Assembly: GCA_026984735.1 (NCBI GenBank)
Contig: JALSRN010000055.1
Location: 1-49,667, forward strand
Direction of reading: 5' to 3'
DNA from: Sedimenticola sp.
GTDB lineage: Bacteria > Pseudomonadota > Gammaproteobacteria > Chromatiales > Chromatiaceae
DNA length: 49,667 nucleotides
In this document: in pieces, positions 6,180 through 14,945 of the stretch
Position numbering within the stretch: position 1 is the stretch's first letter
Layout: every line of letters begins with the position of its first letter
The notes under the pieces: generated by a model
The model's input: only the letters and a program-made list of their open reading frames with translations
Database searches by the model: none
Told to the model about the DNA's origin: nothing
Position numbers and translations under genes: made by a program

Positions 6180-8978
6180 TCAGTCGCCGTTGGGCTTGAA
6201 GACGTAGGCCGGCTTGAACCAGCGGACCATCACCGGAAGCAGCATCAACGCGGTGAAGACGTCGATGATGAGCGCTTCGCCGATGTAGATGGCCAGTCCC
6301 CAAGTGTTGGCGAGGTTGGTGTTGAGCAGCGGAATGAAGCTGCCCAGCAGCACCACGATGGAGATGATCACCGCCGATCCGGTGGTGTTCAGGGTGTTGC
6401 GCAGGGAACGCTCCCAGTCGCCGGCAGTGGCCAGCATCTCTTCGCGCAGCCGCGAGAGGATGTAGATGCCGTAGTCGATGCCCAACCCCATGGCGATGCT
6501 CAAGGTCACCAGCAGGTGGAAGGCGAGGTTGCCCGACCAGTTCTTCACCGAGGTGAAGTAGCCGCCCAGGCCGTACTGGGCGAAGAGCGTGATGAAGAGG
6601 GTCACCAACAACATCGCCGCCACGGTGAAGGAGCGGAAGATGAGAGCGACGATGATAAACACCGCCGCCGCTGTCTGCAGCGGCCCCTTCAGCCAGTTGG
6701 CCATGGCCACCTCCCGCGTCGCCTCGGTGGCGCCGAGAAAACCGCCCACACCGGGCCGCACATAGTTGGGGCCGGGCTCGCCCAGGGTCTCGTCACAAGC
6801 CTCGTACACCTTGGGTTCGTCAGCCGGGCCGCACCGCAAGCCGAACTTCACCTTGCGGAATCCCTTGTCGTTCTTGTGGTCCTCGATGTACTGCTGGATG
6901 TCCATGGTCACTTGGTGGGTCTCCACCGGATCCATGGTGTTGATGAAGCCGAGAACCACCCCCTCGTTCCAGTCCTTGGAGATGAAGGAGTCCATGTCGC
7001 CGGCCGAGGTCATCATCTCCAGCAGGCCGTTGTAGAGCTGCACGATCTCGTTGGGATCGCGGGTATCGTCGGGATCGACGGACGTGAGGTACTCCCGCGT
7101 GGGAATGGCCAGATCCTTCACGTTCGGCTTGGTCCCCGGCTCGGCCATGAGCAGCATGTTGACCAGCCGCACGTACTGGGCGTAGGAACCGGTATAACCG
7201 ATGAACTTCTGCGCCCGCATCCAATTTTCCATCTTCTCCATGTCGGCCAGCACGTCGGCGTCGTTGAAGACCCCCTGGGCGCCGCACGCTTCGGAGTCCC
7301 AGCAGCCGCGCGCCTTCTTCTCCGCGGCGCAACGGGCCTTCTTCTCCTTGGGATCCTCGATGTCATAGACCTCGTCCGGGAAGAGGTTGCCCCCTTCGCA
7401 CTCGGGCGCCACCGGCTCCTTACCACGGATGGGAATGCTCACCGAGATGACCCCCGGCATCACCTGGTTGAGCTGCACCAGCTCCTTCCAGACCTCCGAG
7501 CTTCCTTTGAAGGCGGCGCGGGCGTAGTTGATGCCCTTCTCCACCCCCGGCATGATGTCGCCCTCTTCGGCCAGCTTCTTGGCGGCAGCGGGGTCTCCTT
7601 TCCAGTTCATGAAGTTGGTGTAGTAGAAGGAGACGCCCATCATCGCCAGAATGACCGCGATGGGCGCCCATTTGAGGGGCGTGGTGACGATACGAGTAAG
7701 CCAGCCGCCCACCGTGGCCTCCCAGGTGTGCCCACCGGCGCCGCACGCCTCTTCCGAGGGGCGGAAACGGGTGAGCAACAGGGGGATGAGGGTGGTGGTG
7801 GTGAGCAGCAGAGTGAGCATGCCGAACATGCCGAAGTAGGCATAGGCCTTGTAGAAGGAGATGTCCACCGTGGCCAGGGTGGCGAAACCCACCATGTCGG
7901 TGATGATGGAGAGGGTCGCCGGAATGATGGTGTGGGAGATGGCCACGTGGGCCGCCTTGTCGCAATCGCCGGTGGCGCCCATCTCCAACAGGAAGCGGCG
8001 CGTCACCTGCACCGAGTGGCCGATGCCGATGGCCAGCAGCAACATGGGGGTGAGCACCATCATGGTGGTGAGCTTGAACTGGGTGAAGCCCATCAGCCCC
8101 AGGGTGAAGACGATGGTCATGCCCACCCCAACGAGGGGGAAGGCGGCACCGCGCCAGTCGCGGAACTCCATCCACAGAATGGCCACCACGATGGCGATGG
8201 AGATGACGAAGAGCCACCACTTGTGCACCAGGTCGGCCAACATATAGGCGAGGAAATAGGGCTCGCCGGCCACCAGCAGCTCGATGCGGTCGTCCTGGCG
8301 GATCTCATCCATGATATCCTGCACCTGCTTCACCCAGGGCAGGTAGATGCTCTTCACGTCGTCGGTGTAGTCGGCCAGGATGTAGGCCGCCTTGGCCACG
8401 CAGCGATCCTCGTCGTAGTCGTCGTAGGCGCAACGCTTGCCCGTGTTCTTGTCGTACATGGCCACCAGCATGGGCGCCATCACCGGGTTGGTCTTGATCC
8501 CCTCGCGCAGGAAATCGAGCTGCTTCTTCGCCTCCTTGGGATCGGAGCTGATCCCCTCGGTGGGAATGAGGCGCTTGAAGACCAGCCCGTTCTCGTCCGA
8601 GCTCATGTATTTGATCTTCTGCGCGGCGATGTCAATGAAGTTGGCCGGCCGCGAGGTGGGCAGCGCTTCCAGCTTGCGGTGCACCTCCTGCACCTTGTTG
8701 ATGAACCAGGGCTGATAGATGTCGCCCTCCTTCACTCCAAGGGAGAAGACCATGATGTTGCCCATGCCGAAATGGTGCTCGGCATAGAGGTTGGTGGCCA
8801 CATAACGGTTGCTGGGCGGCAACAGGGTGTCGGGGTCGTTGCGAATGTCCAGCTTGGGGATCTGGGTGGCCCCGACGATGGTGGCGATGACCAGGAATAT
8901 GATGATGAAGTTGCGGTATTTCAGCACGAAGTCGGCGTACCGCTCCGTCAACCGCTTGCGCTGCGTGGTCTCTCCCAT
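6180..8978 (-). CDS. RND-superfamily exporter with MMPL domains (COG1033 type)
   Basis: A 932-residue polytopic inner-membrane protein. One N-terminal membrane helix (about residues 23-42) is followed by a large periplasmic loop, then helices in two MMPL-like repeats (first starting near WWLFVISIAIVVAILW, second near AAAVFIIVALIFRSF), with a second large periplasmic loop between. The second repeat has GLGIDYGIYIL (about residue 834), the Asp-Tyr motif tied to proton coupling in MMPL transporters; the equivalent place in the first repeat reads AIGIGHSVQV, without Asp. Several Cys lie in the periplasmic loops. AGGAG precedes the ATG. It is the last gene of a minus-strand cluster with a DUF1302 porin-like protein and two LolA-like carriers. 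By analogy with MMPL exporters that work with LolA-like carriers, it probably exports a lipid or other hydrophobic compound. The substrate is unknown. Confidence 0.85.
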   Translation of the reverse strand: MGETTQRKRLTERYADFVLKYRNFIIIFLVIATIVGATQIPKLDIRNDPDTLLPPSNRYVATNLYAEHHFGMGNIMVFSLGVKEGDIYQPWFINKVQEVHRKLEALPTSRPANFIDIAAQKIKYMSSDENGLVFKRLIPTEGISSDPKEAKKQLDFLREGIKTNPVMAPMLVAMYDKNTGKRCAYDDYDEDRCVAKAAYILADYTDDVKSIYLPWVKQVQDIMDEIRQDDRIELLVAGEPYFLAYMLADLVHKWWLFVISIAIVVAILWMEFRDWRGAAFPLVGVGMTIVFTLGLMGFTQFKLTTMMVLTPMLLLAIGIGHSVQVTRRFLLEMGATGDCDKAAHVAISHTIIPATLSIITDMVGFATLATVDISFYKAYAYFGMFGMLTLLLTTTTLIPLLLTRFRPSEEACGAGGHTWEATVGGWLTRIVTTPLKWAPIAVILAMMGVSFYYTNFMNWKGDPAAAKKLAEEGDIMPGVEKGINYARAAFKGSSEVWKELVQLNQVMPGVISVSIPIRGKEPVAPECEGGNLFPDEVYDIEDPKEKKARCAAEKKARGCWDSEACGAQGVFNDADVLADMEKMENWMRAQKFIGYTGSYAQYVRLVNMLLMAEPGTKPNVKDLAIPTREYLTSVDPDDTRDPNEIVQLYNGLLEMMTSAGDMDSFISKDWNEGVVLGFINTMDPVETHQVTMDIQQYIEDHKNDKGFRKVKFGLRCGPADEPKVYEACDETLGEPGPNYVRPGVGGFLGATEATREVAMANWLKGPLQTAAAVFIIVALIFRSFTVAAMLLVTLFITLFAQYGLGGYFTSVKNWSGNLAFHLLVTLSIAMGLGIDYGIYILSRLREEMLATAGDWERSLRNTLNTTGSAVIISIVVLLGSFIPLLNTNLANTWGLAIYIGEALIIDVFTALMLLPVMVRWFKPAYVFKPNGD

Positions 8979-9166
8979 GGCGACTGCTCCTGACTTACTG
9001 CTTTGGTGATTGTTCTAGCCCGAACCGCTTCTGTTTTCGTTCAGACGCCCGCCCGAGGGCTTATGTAACTTCGACCGGAATGACGCTCCCACCGGTCGGA
9101 CAAACCGTTTTTTTGGATTCCGGCCCGAGGATGCATCCCGCTGGAGGGTCCGCTCCCCCGGCAACG

Positions 9167-9196
9167 GTCGGGGTGGCAGGCGTCTGCCACCCCGAC
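9167..9196 (-). terminator. Hairpin between the DUF1302 gene and the RND gene
   Basis: A perfect 13-bp inverted repeat, GTCGGGGTGGCAG with CTGCCACCCCGAC, and a 4-nt loop, 14 nt after the DUF1302 stop. It has no T-tract, so it may be a partial terminator or an mRNA-stabilising hairpin that sets less RND transporter than porin. The rest of the 231-nt gap holds nothing else I recognise except the AGGAG site before the RND start. Confidence 0.5.
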
Positions 9197-9209
9197 CCCG
9201 GGTTCATGG

Positions 9210-11342
9210 TCACTCCCAGATGTACTTGACGCCCACCTGGAAGTTGCTGCTCTCCTTGAACTGACCGAAGGTAGTGTCCTCGTCCCCCCAGTAGAGGTTC
9301 AGCTCGGCGGAGCCGACCCACTCGTCGGTAAAGGAGTACTCCATGTCGAAGCGGTTCCACCAGCCGCCGCCATCCTCATACATGGTGATGTTGTTCCAGC
9401 GGCCGAGCTGACTCTCGCCGAAGGGCTTGGAGAAGAAGAGGGAATAGAACTCCTTGTACTCCCACCCCTTGTTGAGACCGTTGGTCATGTGCACCGTGGA
9501 GAAGTCGGCGGTGTAGCGGGAACAATCGAAATTGATCCCCGTCTGAGTGGTGCAGGTGCGTTGGTCATCCACGTAATCGAGGTTGATCATCTGGATGAAC
9601 TGGCCGCTGACGAGCAGGTTGGTCATCACGGTGATGTCCAGCCCCAGCACGTAGCTGAACTTGTCCATGTCTTCCATCACCAGGGCATTGGTCAGGTCGC
9701 CTATCCCCAGGAGCCGCTTGTCCACCACCGGCTGCTTCTCGTTCTTGTCGTAGAGCGCCTCGCCACGAATGACTACCGGAACGTCGCCCCACTGGGTGCC
9801 GTAGTCGAAGGAGCCGCCGAAGCTGTTGACGCGGGAGCGGGTTTCTTCCATCACCATCGTCACTCCATGGGTGTTGGCGTTCCAAGTGCCCGTGGTGGGA
9901 TCGAAGGCCCCATAATATTGTCCGGCGGCATTGTGCAAGAGAATCGTGGGATTGGCCAAAGGATTGGCTGCCGCGTTCAGAGGAATATCGTTGATTCCCA
10001 CGTTGGTTGCAGGATTCGGCATGACGACGCCCGGAGCCGGCGATACTCCGGTCGCTCTCTGCACCACCAACTTCTCGCCGGTCACAGCGTCGTGCCAACT
10101 CATGTGAATCTCGGGGTTGGCGCTGTAGTGGTAGAAGTAGTTGAGGCTGAAGTTGAAGCCGTTTTCCAACGAACCGCGATAACGAAAGCCGAAATTGGGT
10201 TCAGATGTGCTGGGATCCTCCTCGCGATAAACCGCATTGGCGCCCACGAAGCGGGCGCCGTTGAAGGTGTTGAAGGTGTTGAAGGTGGCGAAAGTGGCGT
10301 TGGGCATGTATTCGAAAGCGGAAGTGGGGTTCGCCGGATTCCAGTTTACCTGGGTCACCTGCGGCCCATAGACCGCCAGCAGATTGGTCACGTTGTTGTT
10401 GGCATTGGGATCGCCCGGCGCCAAGCCGTTTTGGGCGATATTATTAAGCACGAACTTACCCGGCCCGAAAGGGGTGGGTGCACCACACACACCAGGCGAT
10501 GCGCAAGGATATCCCACGATATTAGGGTTGCTTGCAAAGCCATCCACCGTCATTCCCGCAAAAGGCAGGAGGCCCGATGTATTGAGACTGCCGGTAAACA
10601 TGCCGGCGAACGCCGCCGCGTTGAAACTGGCCGCCACCCCCGCCAGCGCCGGCGTCACGTGCAGAAAGCCGTTCACCGGGCCGGTGATGGAGTCCACCCC
10701 TTTCATGATGAAGGGGTGGCCGCCCACGTCTTTGTCGTCCAGGCCCGGGATGACGTTCTTGCGGTTCTCGGAGAGGATGAACTGGAGGTTGCCGCTCTCC
10801 CCCACGTTCATCTCGGCGTTGATCATCCAGATGGGGATGCGCGAATCCTCCATGGCGTTCTGCGCCATCTCACGAAAGTCGGTGGGGTTGATGATGTCCA
10901 GCAACTTGATGCCGTCGGCGGTGCCCCAAACCACCTGCTGTTTGCCCAGCCGCAGCGAGAGCTCACCCACGGAGGTGTCCACGTAGGCCTCCCGGAACCA
11001 GTCGTTCTGGGTGTAGTTCTTGTGGCACTGCCAGTCGCTGTTGACCCCCTCGCTGTCGCAGATGAGGTTGACGTCCAGGTGCCAGCTCGACTCTTCGCCG
11101 ATGGAGCCGTTGACGAAGAAGCGCGCCGAGTTCTCGAACTTCATCAAGTTGCCGGCGTCCTTGCTGCGCCGGTCCAGCATGGTGCGCGCCTCGCCGGTCA
11201 TCTGACCGCTCTTGAGGAAGATCGCGGTTTCGTTCTTGAGATAGCCGTTGATCTCGATGTCCTCGGTGAAATCGGCGCTGGCCACGGCCGGCAGGCTCAA
11301 TGCGGCCGCAACCGCCAGATACAAGGTGGAACGCTTGTGCAT
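9210..11342 (-). CDS. DUF1302-family outer-membrane beta-barrel protein
   Basis: A 710-residue protein with signal peptide MHKRSTLYLAVAAALSLPAVASA and a run of amphipathic beta strands. The segment LRLGKQQVVWGTADGIKLLDIINPTDF (about residues 130-156) is characteristic of DUF1302, and the C-terminus FQVGVKYIWE is a barrel-like last strand. It is longer than usual for the family as I recall it. The middle (roughly residues 220-360) is an Asn/Pro/Ala-rich insertion with less GC-rich DNA and TFN repeats, probably extracellular loops. GGAGAG precedes the start. DUF1302 proteins often occur beside RND/MMPL exporters and are thought to work with them; the molecular role is not established. Confidence 0.82.
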   Translation of the reverse strand: MHKRSTLYLAVAAALSLPAVASADFTEDIEINGYLKNETAIFLKSGQMTGEARTMLDRRSKDAGNLMKFENSARFFVNGSIGEESSWHLDVNLICDSEGVNSDWQCHKNYTQNDWFREAYVDTSVGELSLRLGKQQVVWGTADGIKLLDIINPTDFREMAQNAMEDSRIPIWMINAEMNVGESGNLQFILSENRKNVIPGLDDKDVGGHPFIMKGVDSITGPVNGFLHVTPALAGVAASFNAAAFAGMFTGSLNTSGLLPFAGMTVDGFASNPNIVGYPCASPGVCGAPTPFGPGKFVLNNIAQNGLAPGDPNANNNVTNLLAVYGPQVTQVNWNPANPTSAFEYMPNATFATFNTFNTFNGARFVGANAVYREEDPSTSEPNFGFRYRGSLENGFNFSLNYFYHYSANPEIHMSWHDAVTGEKLVVQRATGVSPAPGVVMPNPATNVGINDIPLNAAANPLANPTILLHNAAGQYYGAFDPTTGTWNANTHGVTMVMEETRSRVNSFGGSFDYGTQWGDVPVVIRGEALYDKNEKQPVVDKRLLGIGDLTNALVMEDMDKFSYVLGLDITVMTNLLVSGQFIQMINLDYVDDQRTCTTQTGINFDCSRYTADFSTVHMTNGLNKGWEYKEFYSLFFSKPFGESQLGRWNNITMYEDGGGWWNRFDMEYSFTDEWVGSAELNLYWGDEDTTFGQFKESSNFQVGVKYIWE
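10261..10287. repeat. Three 9-bp tandem repeats inside the DUF1302 gene
   Basis: The unit TTGAAGGTG occurs three times in a row, followed by a degenerate copy. In the protein it gives TFATFNTFNTFN. The 9-bp unit keeps the frame, so copy-number change would lengthen or shorten a probable surface loop without disrupting the protein. Confidence 0.8.
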
Positions 11343-11400
11343 GGTTACTCTCTCCGGATGGAGGCGCGCCCGCCGGCGCGCCCTTTAGTTATCGGGTTCG

Positions 11401-12357
11401 TTATCGTTTGATCTTACGCAGGGTCTGCTCGGACCACAGCTTGCGCTTGAAGTTGCCGTTGGCCACGCTCACCCCTTCGGGAATCACGGCCCAGGTCTCG
11501 TGCCCTGTGGCCAGCGTCTTGCCGTACCAGTAGCCCCAGAAGAGGGCGCGGGGATCGTCCAGCGGCGAGTCTTTCCAGTCACGGTCGATAATCTTGATCT
11601 TCTTGCCGTCCTTGAAATATTCGGTGCGATAATCGGCGAACGTCTTGGTGTCGACGTAGCTGATGCGGTAGTCGTACCACCAGTTCTTGAACTTGGTGGT
11701 GCTTTTCAGCTTGTACACCTCCTTGCCCTTGTGCTCGCAGGCCGGCCCGGGAAGGTTGCGGGTGTAGCGGCCGCGCTGGTTCTTGGGAATCTCCATGTAG
11801 CCCAGGCAATCGTTGAAGGTCTCCTTGCCCAGCAGTTCGTGGGTCTCGTGCTTGGGCTTGCGCAGCACCACGTCGCCGAAGGTGAAGTCGGAGCCGCCCC
11901 AGGCGTCGTCGTGGGCCGGCTGGGCGAAGCGGCGGATCTTGCGCAGCGCCGGCAGCCAGATCATGTAGGACTGGCTCTTGTTGTCGTCGTTGTAGTCGGT
12001 CACCAACATGCCGGTGCCGCGAAGCTTGCCCGAGCGGAAGATCGCCAGGTCCTGCGCCTTGATGGGATCATCCGGCGGATAGTCGTTGTTCAGGTAACGC
12101 TCCAGGGTGATGGTGGTGGGCTTTTCGCCCTTGCCCTTGAGAATGAGCGTGGTGATCTTGCGCCCCTTCTTGACGATGGCGTAGTTCTTCATCGCGTAGA
12201 AGTGGTTGACGAAATAGACCTGCTGAGCGATCTGGTCGGCCGTGAGGTTCCCGGAAGTGGGATAAGGCAGGTCCTTGGGCACTCCTCCTGCAAAGGCGGT
12301 GGCGGAAGCGGCCAGCAGGGCGCCGGCCAGCGTGGCAATCGTCTTGTTCTTCATCAT
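11401..12357 (-). CDS. LolA-like periplasmic carrier (outer membrane lipoprotein-sorting type), copy 1
   Basis: A 318-residue protein with signal peptide MMKNKTIATLAGALLAASATAFA. The core (FRSGKLRGTGMLVTDYNDD, MIWLPALRKIRRFAQPA, GGSDFTFGDV) matches the LolA-like family I know as PF17131, in which a half-barrel binds lipid-like ligands in the periplasm. The frame extends to an ATG at 12396, but the ATG at 12357 has AGGA 6 nt upstream and starts the signal peptide. It lies 75 nt after its near-identical paralogue and 58 nt before the DUF1302 gene, in one operon. It probably carries the hydrophobic substrate between the RND exporter and the outer membrane. It is not LolA itself. Confidence 0.82.
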   Translation of the reverse strand: MMKNKTIATLAGALLAASATAFAGGVPKDLPYPTSGNLTADQIAQQVYFVNHFYAMKNYAIVKKGRKITTLILKGKGEKPTTITLERYLNNDYPPDDPIKAQDLAIFRSGKLRGTGMLVTDYNDDNKSQSYMIWLPALRKIRRFAQPAHDDAWGGSDFTFGDVVLRKPKHETHELLGKETFNDCLGYMEIPKNQRGRYTRNLPGPACEHKGKEVYKLKSTTKFKNWWYDYRISYVDTKTFADYRTEYFKDGKKIKIIDRDWKDSPLDDPRALFWGYWYGKTLATGHETWAVIPEGVSVANGNFKRKLWSEQTLRKIKR

Positions 12358-12432
12358 CTTTCTTCCTGACTCTCTCTGGTTCATTGACATCTCCATCCCC
12401 CCGCCCCCGGGCGTCGGGGAACCCTCAAAAGT

Positions 12433-13392
12433 TCATCGTTTGATCTTGCGCAGCGTCCTCTCCGACCACAGCGACGGTTTGAACTTGGCGTTGTATCTCA
12501 CCACCTCCGGCGGAATCACCGCCCAGCTTTCGTGACCGGTGAGAAAATTCTTGCCGTACCAGTATCCCCAGGCGAGGGCCCGTGGATCGTCGAGCCCCAC
12601 GCTGCGCCAGTCGCGGTCGATGAATTTGATCTTCTTGCCGTTCTTGAAATATTCGGTGCGGTAGTCGGCGAAGGTCTTGGTGTCGATGTAGCTGATGCGG
12701 TAGTCGTACCACCAGTTCTTGAACTTGGTGGTGCTCTTCACCTTGTAGACCTCCTTCCCCTTGGAGGCGCAGGACTCCTTGGGAAGGTGCCGGGTGTAGC
12801 GGTTGCGGTGGCGTTTGGGAATCTCCATTCCCCTGAGGCACTCCCCGAAGATCTCCTTGCCCAGCAGCTCGTGAGTCTCGTCCCTGGGCTTGCGCAGCAC
12901 CACGTCGCCGAAGGTGAAATCGAGGCCGCCCCAGGAGTCGTCCTGCGCCGGCTGGGCGAAGCGGCGGATCTTGCGCAGCGCCGGCAGCCAGATCACGTAG
13001 GACTGGCTCTTGTTCTCGTCGTCATAGTCGGTGATGAGAATGCCGGTGCCGCGCAGTTTGCCCGAACGGAAGATGGCCAGATCCTTGGACTTAACCACGG
13101 GATCGTCCTCGTAGTCGTTGTTGAGATACCGCTCGATGGTGTTGGTGGTGGGCCGCTTGCCCTTGGCGCGGCTCACCAGCACGGTGATCTTCCGCCCTTT
13201 CTTGACGATGGCGAAATTCTTGAAGGCATAGAAGTGGTTGACGAAATAGACCTGTTCGATGATCTCTTTCGCCGTGGGTTCCCCTTTTGGGTAGGGCGTA
13301 TCGGGCGACACGGCGCCGGCCTCCCGCCCCCAAAACGCCAAAAAAAGGGGCAGCGGCAAGGTCACCAGCAGGAACGACGATCGGGATTTCAT
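12433..13392 (-). CDS. LolA-like periplasmic carrier, copy 2
   Basis: A 319-residue paralogue of the adjacent gene, similar along the whole mature length (QVYFVNHFYAFKNFAIVKKG, FRSGKLRGTGILITDYDDE, WLPALRKIRRFAQPAQDD, FKNWWYDYRISYIDTKTFAD, SEQTLRKIKR-like end). The signal peptide is different (MKSRSSFLLVTLPLPLFLAFWGREAGA), so the duplication is not very recent. The start at ATG 13392 has AGGAG upstream; the open frame extends further but has no signal sequence there. It is the promoter-proximal gene of the cluster and lies divergently from hemA. Confidence 0.82.
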   Translation of the reverse strand: MKSRSSFLLVTLPLPLFLAFWGREAGAVSPDTPYPKGEPTAKEIIEQVYFVNHFYAFKNFAIVKKGRKITVLVSRAKGKRPTTNTIERYLNNDYEDDPVVKSKDLAIFRSGKLRGTGILITDYDDENKSQSYVIWLPALRKIRRFAQPAQDDSWGGLDFTFGDVVLRKPRDETHELLGKEIFGECLRGMEIPKRHRNRYTRHLPKESCASKGKEVYKVKSTTKFKNWWYDYRISYIDTKTFADYRTEYFKNGKKIKFIDRDWRSVGLDDPRALAWGYWYGKNFLTGHESWAVIPPEVVRYNAKFKPSLWSERTLRKIKR

Positions 13393-13546
13393 GCACTCAA
13401 CTCCTGAACGGCGAAGTTTTCTTATTCTCTCTGTTGTGCAGGAGCAACGGATCGCCCCCAATCCAACAGCTCCCTGCCTTCGCCGCCTCCCCCTCTGCGG
13501 CCTCCACAAGGCCGACCGTACGGCTCATCCTCCATTAGGCGCTTGA

Positions 13547-13576
13547 ATTATTAACGCAAAAGAATGGCCTTGACAA
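13547..13576 (-). promoter_or_regulatory. Predicted promoter of the LolA-like/DUF1302/RND cluster
   Basis: On the minus strand there is TTGTCA (13571-13576, 5 of 6), an 18-bp spacer and AATAAT (13547-13552, 5 of 6). This gives a leader of about 150 nt before the first LolA-like gene. It lies in the AT-rich hemA intergenic region and overlaps a TTGACA on the plus strand (13570-13575) that could serve hemA, although no good -10 for the latter is seen. Confidence 0.45.
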
Positions 13577-13691
13577 GCGCTTTCAATGACATTTCGCAAT
13601 CGACGGTGTTGCAAAAACGCAAAATATTGCAAAGGTTTTTTCGTTGGGCGAAAATTTGGCTAAATTGCCTGGAGTGCGCCTTTTCGATTCC

Positions 13692-14945
13692 ATGTCCCTC
13701 ATCGCCCTTGGCCTCAACCACACCACGGCTCCCGTGGAGATCCGCGAGCGGGTCAGCTTCGGCCCGGACATCGTCGTGGGCGCGCTGCGCGCGCTCACCG
13801 AGGTGAAAGGCGTGGGTGAAGGGGTGATCCTCTCCACCTGCAACCGCACCGAACTCTATTGTCACGGCAGCGGCGCCGACCCCGAACGGTTGGGCCGCTG
13901 GCTGGCCGAGTTCCACGGCCTGACGCGGGAGGACGTGGCTCCCTACCTCTACGTGCACGAGGGGCCGAAGGCGGTGGAGCATCTGCTGCGCGTGGCCAGC
14001 GGTCTCAACTCGCTGGTGCTGGGAGAGCCCCAGATCCTCGGTCAGGTGAAGCAGGCGTGGCAGACGGCGCGCGACGCCGGCACCCTGGGCAAGATCCTGG
14101 GCCGTCTTTTCCAGCACAGCTTCGCCACTGCCAAGCAGGTGCGCACCGACACCGCCATCGGCGACAGCCCGGTATCGGTGGCTTTCGCCGCGGTGAGCCT
14201 GTCGAAGCAGATCTTCGCCGACCTGGAGCCGCTCACCGCCCTGCTCATCGGCGCCGGCGAGACCATCGAGCTCACAGCCCGCCATCTGCAGCAGCAGGGC
14301 ATCGGCCGCATCATCGTGGCCAACCGCACCGTCGCCCGGGCCCACGAGCTGGCGGAGCAGTTCAACGGCTTCGCCATCGGCCTCACCGAGATCCCGGCCC
14401 ACCTGGCCGAGGCCGACATCGTCATCTCCTCCACCGCCAGCCCGGTTCCGGTGTTGGGCAAGGGCGCGGTGGAGAGCGCGCTGAAGCAGCGCCGCCACAA
14501 GCCCATCTTCATGGTGGACATCGCCGTGCCGCGCGACATCGAAGCGGAGGTGCGCGAGCTGGAGGACGTCTATCTCTACACCGTGGACGACCTGGAAGAG
14601 GTGATCGAGGAGAACCTTCGTTCGCGTCAGCAGGCGGCCGAGCAGGCGGCGGAGATCATCGAACAGCGCAGCGCCGAGTTCATGGGCTGGCTGCGGTCGC
14701 TCGACGCCGTGGCCCTGATCCAGAGCTACCGCGGCCAGGCGGAGTCCATCAAGGAGGAGACCCTGCGGAAGGCACAGCGCATGGTGCGCAACGGCACCCC
14801 CCCCGAGGAGGCGCTCCAGTACCTGGCCAACACCCTCACCAACAAGCTGCTGCACACCCCCAGCTCCCAGCTTCGCGAGGCGGGCTCCAGCGGCCAGAAG
14901 GAGCTTCTCGAGGCGGCGCACACCCTCTTCCAGCTCCACCGATGA
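13692..14945 (+). CDS. hemA: Glutamyl-tRNA reductase
   Basis: A 417-residue NADPH enzyme reducing Glu-tRNA to glutamate-1-semialdehyde, the first committed step of haem and sirohaem synthesis by the C5 pathway. The catalytic Cys50 is in STCNRTELY. Also visible are [20 protein letters not shown], the nucleotide-binding GAGETIEL, and a helical C-terminal dimerisation domain. The ATG at 13692 gives [23 protein letters not shown], matching E. coli. The stop overlaps prfA by 4 nt. The genes that usually lie divergent from hemA (lolB or a TPR gene) are replaced here by the LolA-like cluster. Confidence 0.97.
   Translation: MSLIALGLNHTTAPVEIRERVSFGPDIVVGALRALTEVKGVGEGVILSTCNRTELYCHGSGADPERLGRWLAEFHGLTREDVAPYLYVHEGPKAVEHLLRVASGLNSLVLGEPQILGQVKQAWQTARDAGTLGKILGRLFQHSFATAKQVRTDTAIGDSPVSVAFAAVSLSKQIFADLEPLTALLIGAGETIELTARHLQQQGIGRIIVANRTVARAHELAEQFNGFAIGLTEIPAHLAEADIVISSTASPVPVLGKGAVESALKQRRHKPIFMVDIAVPRDIEAEVRELEDVYLYTVDDLEEVIEENLRSRQQAAEQAAEIIEQRSAEFMGWLRSLDAVALIQSYRGQAESIKEETLRKAQRMVRNGTPPEEALQYLANTLTNKLLHTPSSQLREAGSSGQKELLEAAHTLFQLHR

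Noticed and set aside
6126-8993. 955-codon plus-strand open frame rich in His, Val, Asp and Gly
   Set aside because: It is the antisense shadow of the RND gene, whose protein has clear membrane helices and motifs; the shadow shows low-complexity composition and no domain.
11401-13392. Calling the two small periplasmic proteins DUF1329, the usual DUF1302 partner
   Set aside because: Their cores (SGKLRGTGML, LPALRKIRRFA, GSDFTFGD) match LolA-like proteins; the DUF1329 pattern I recall is quite different and longer.
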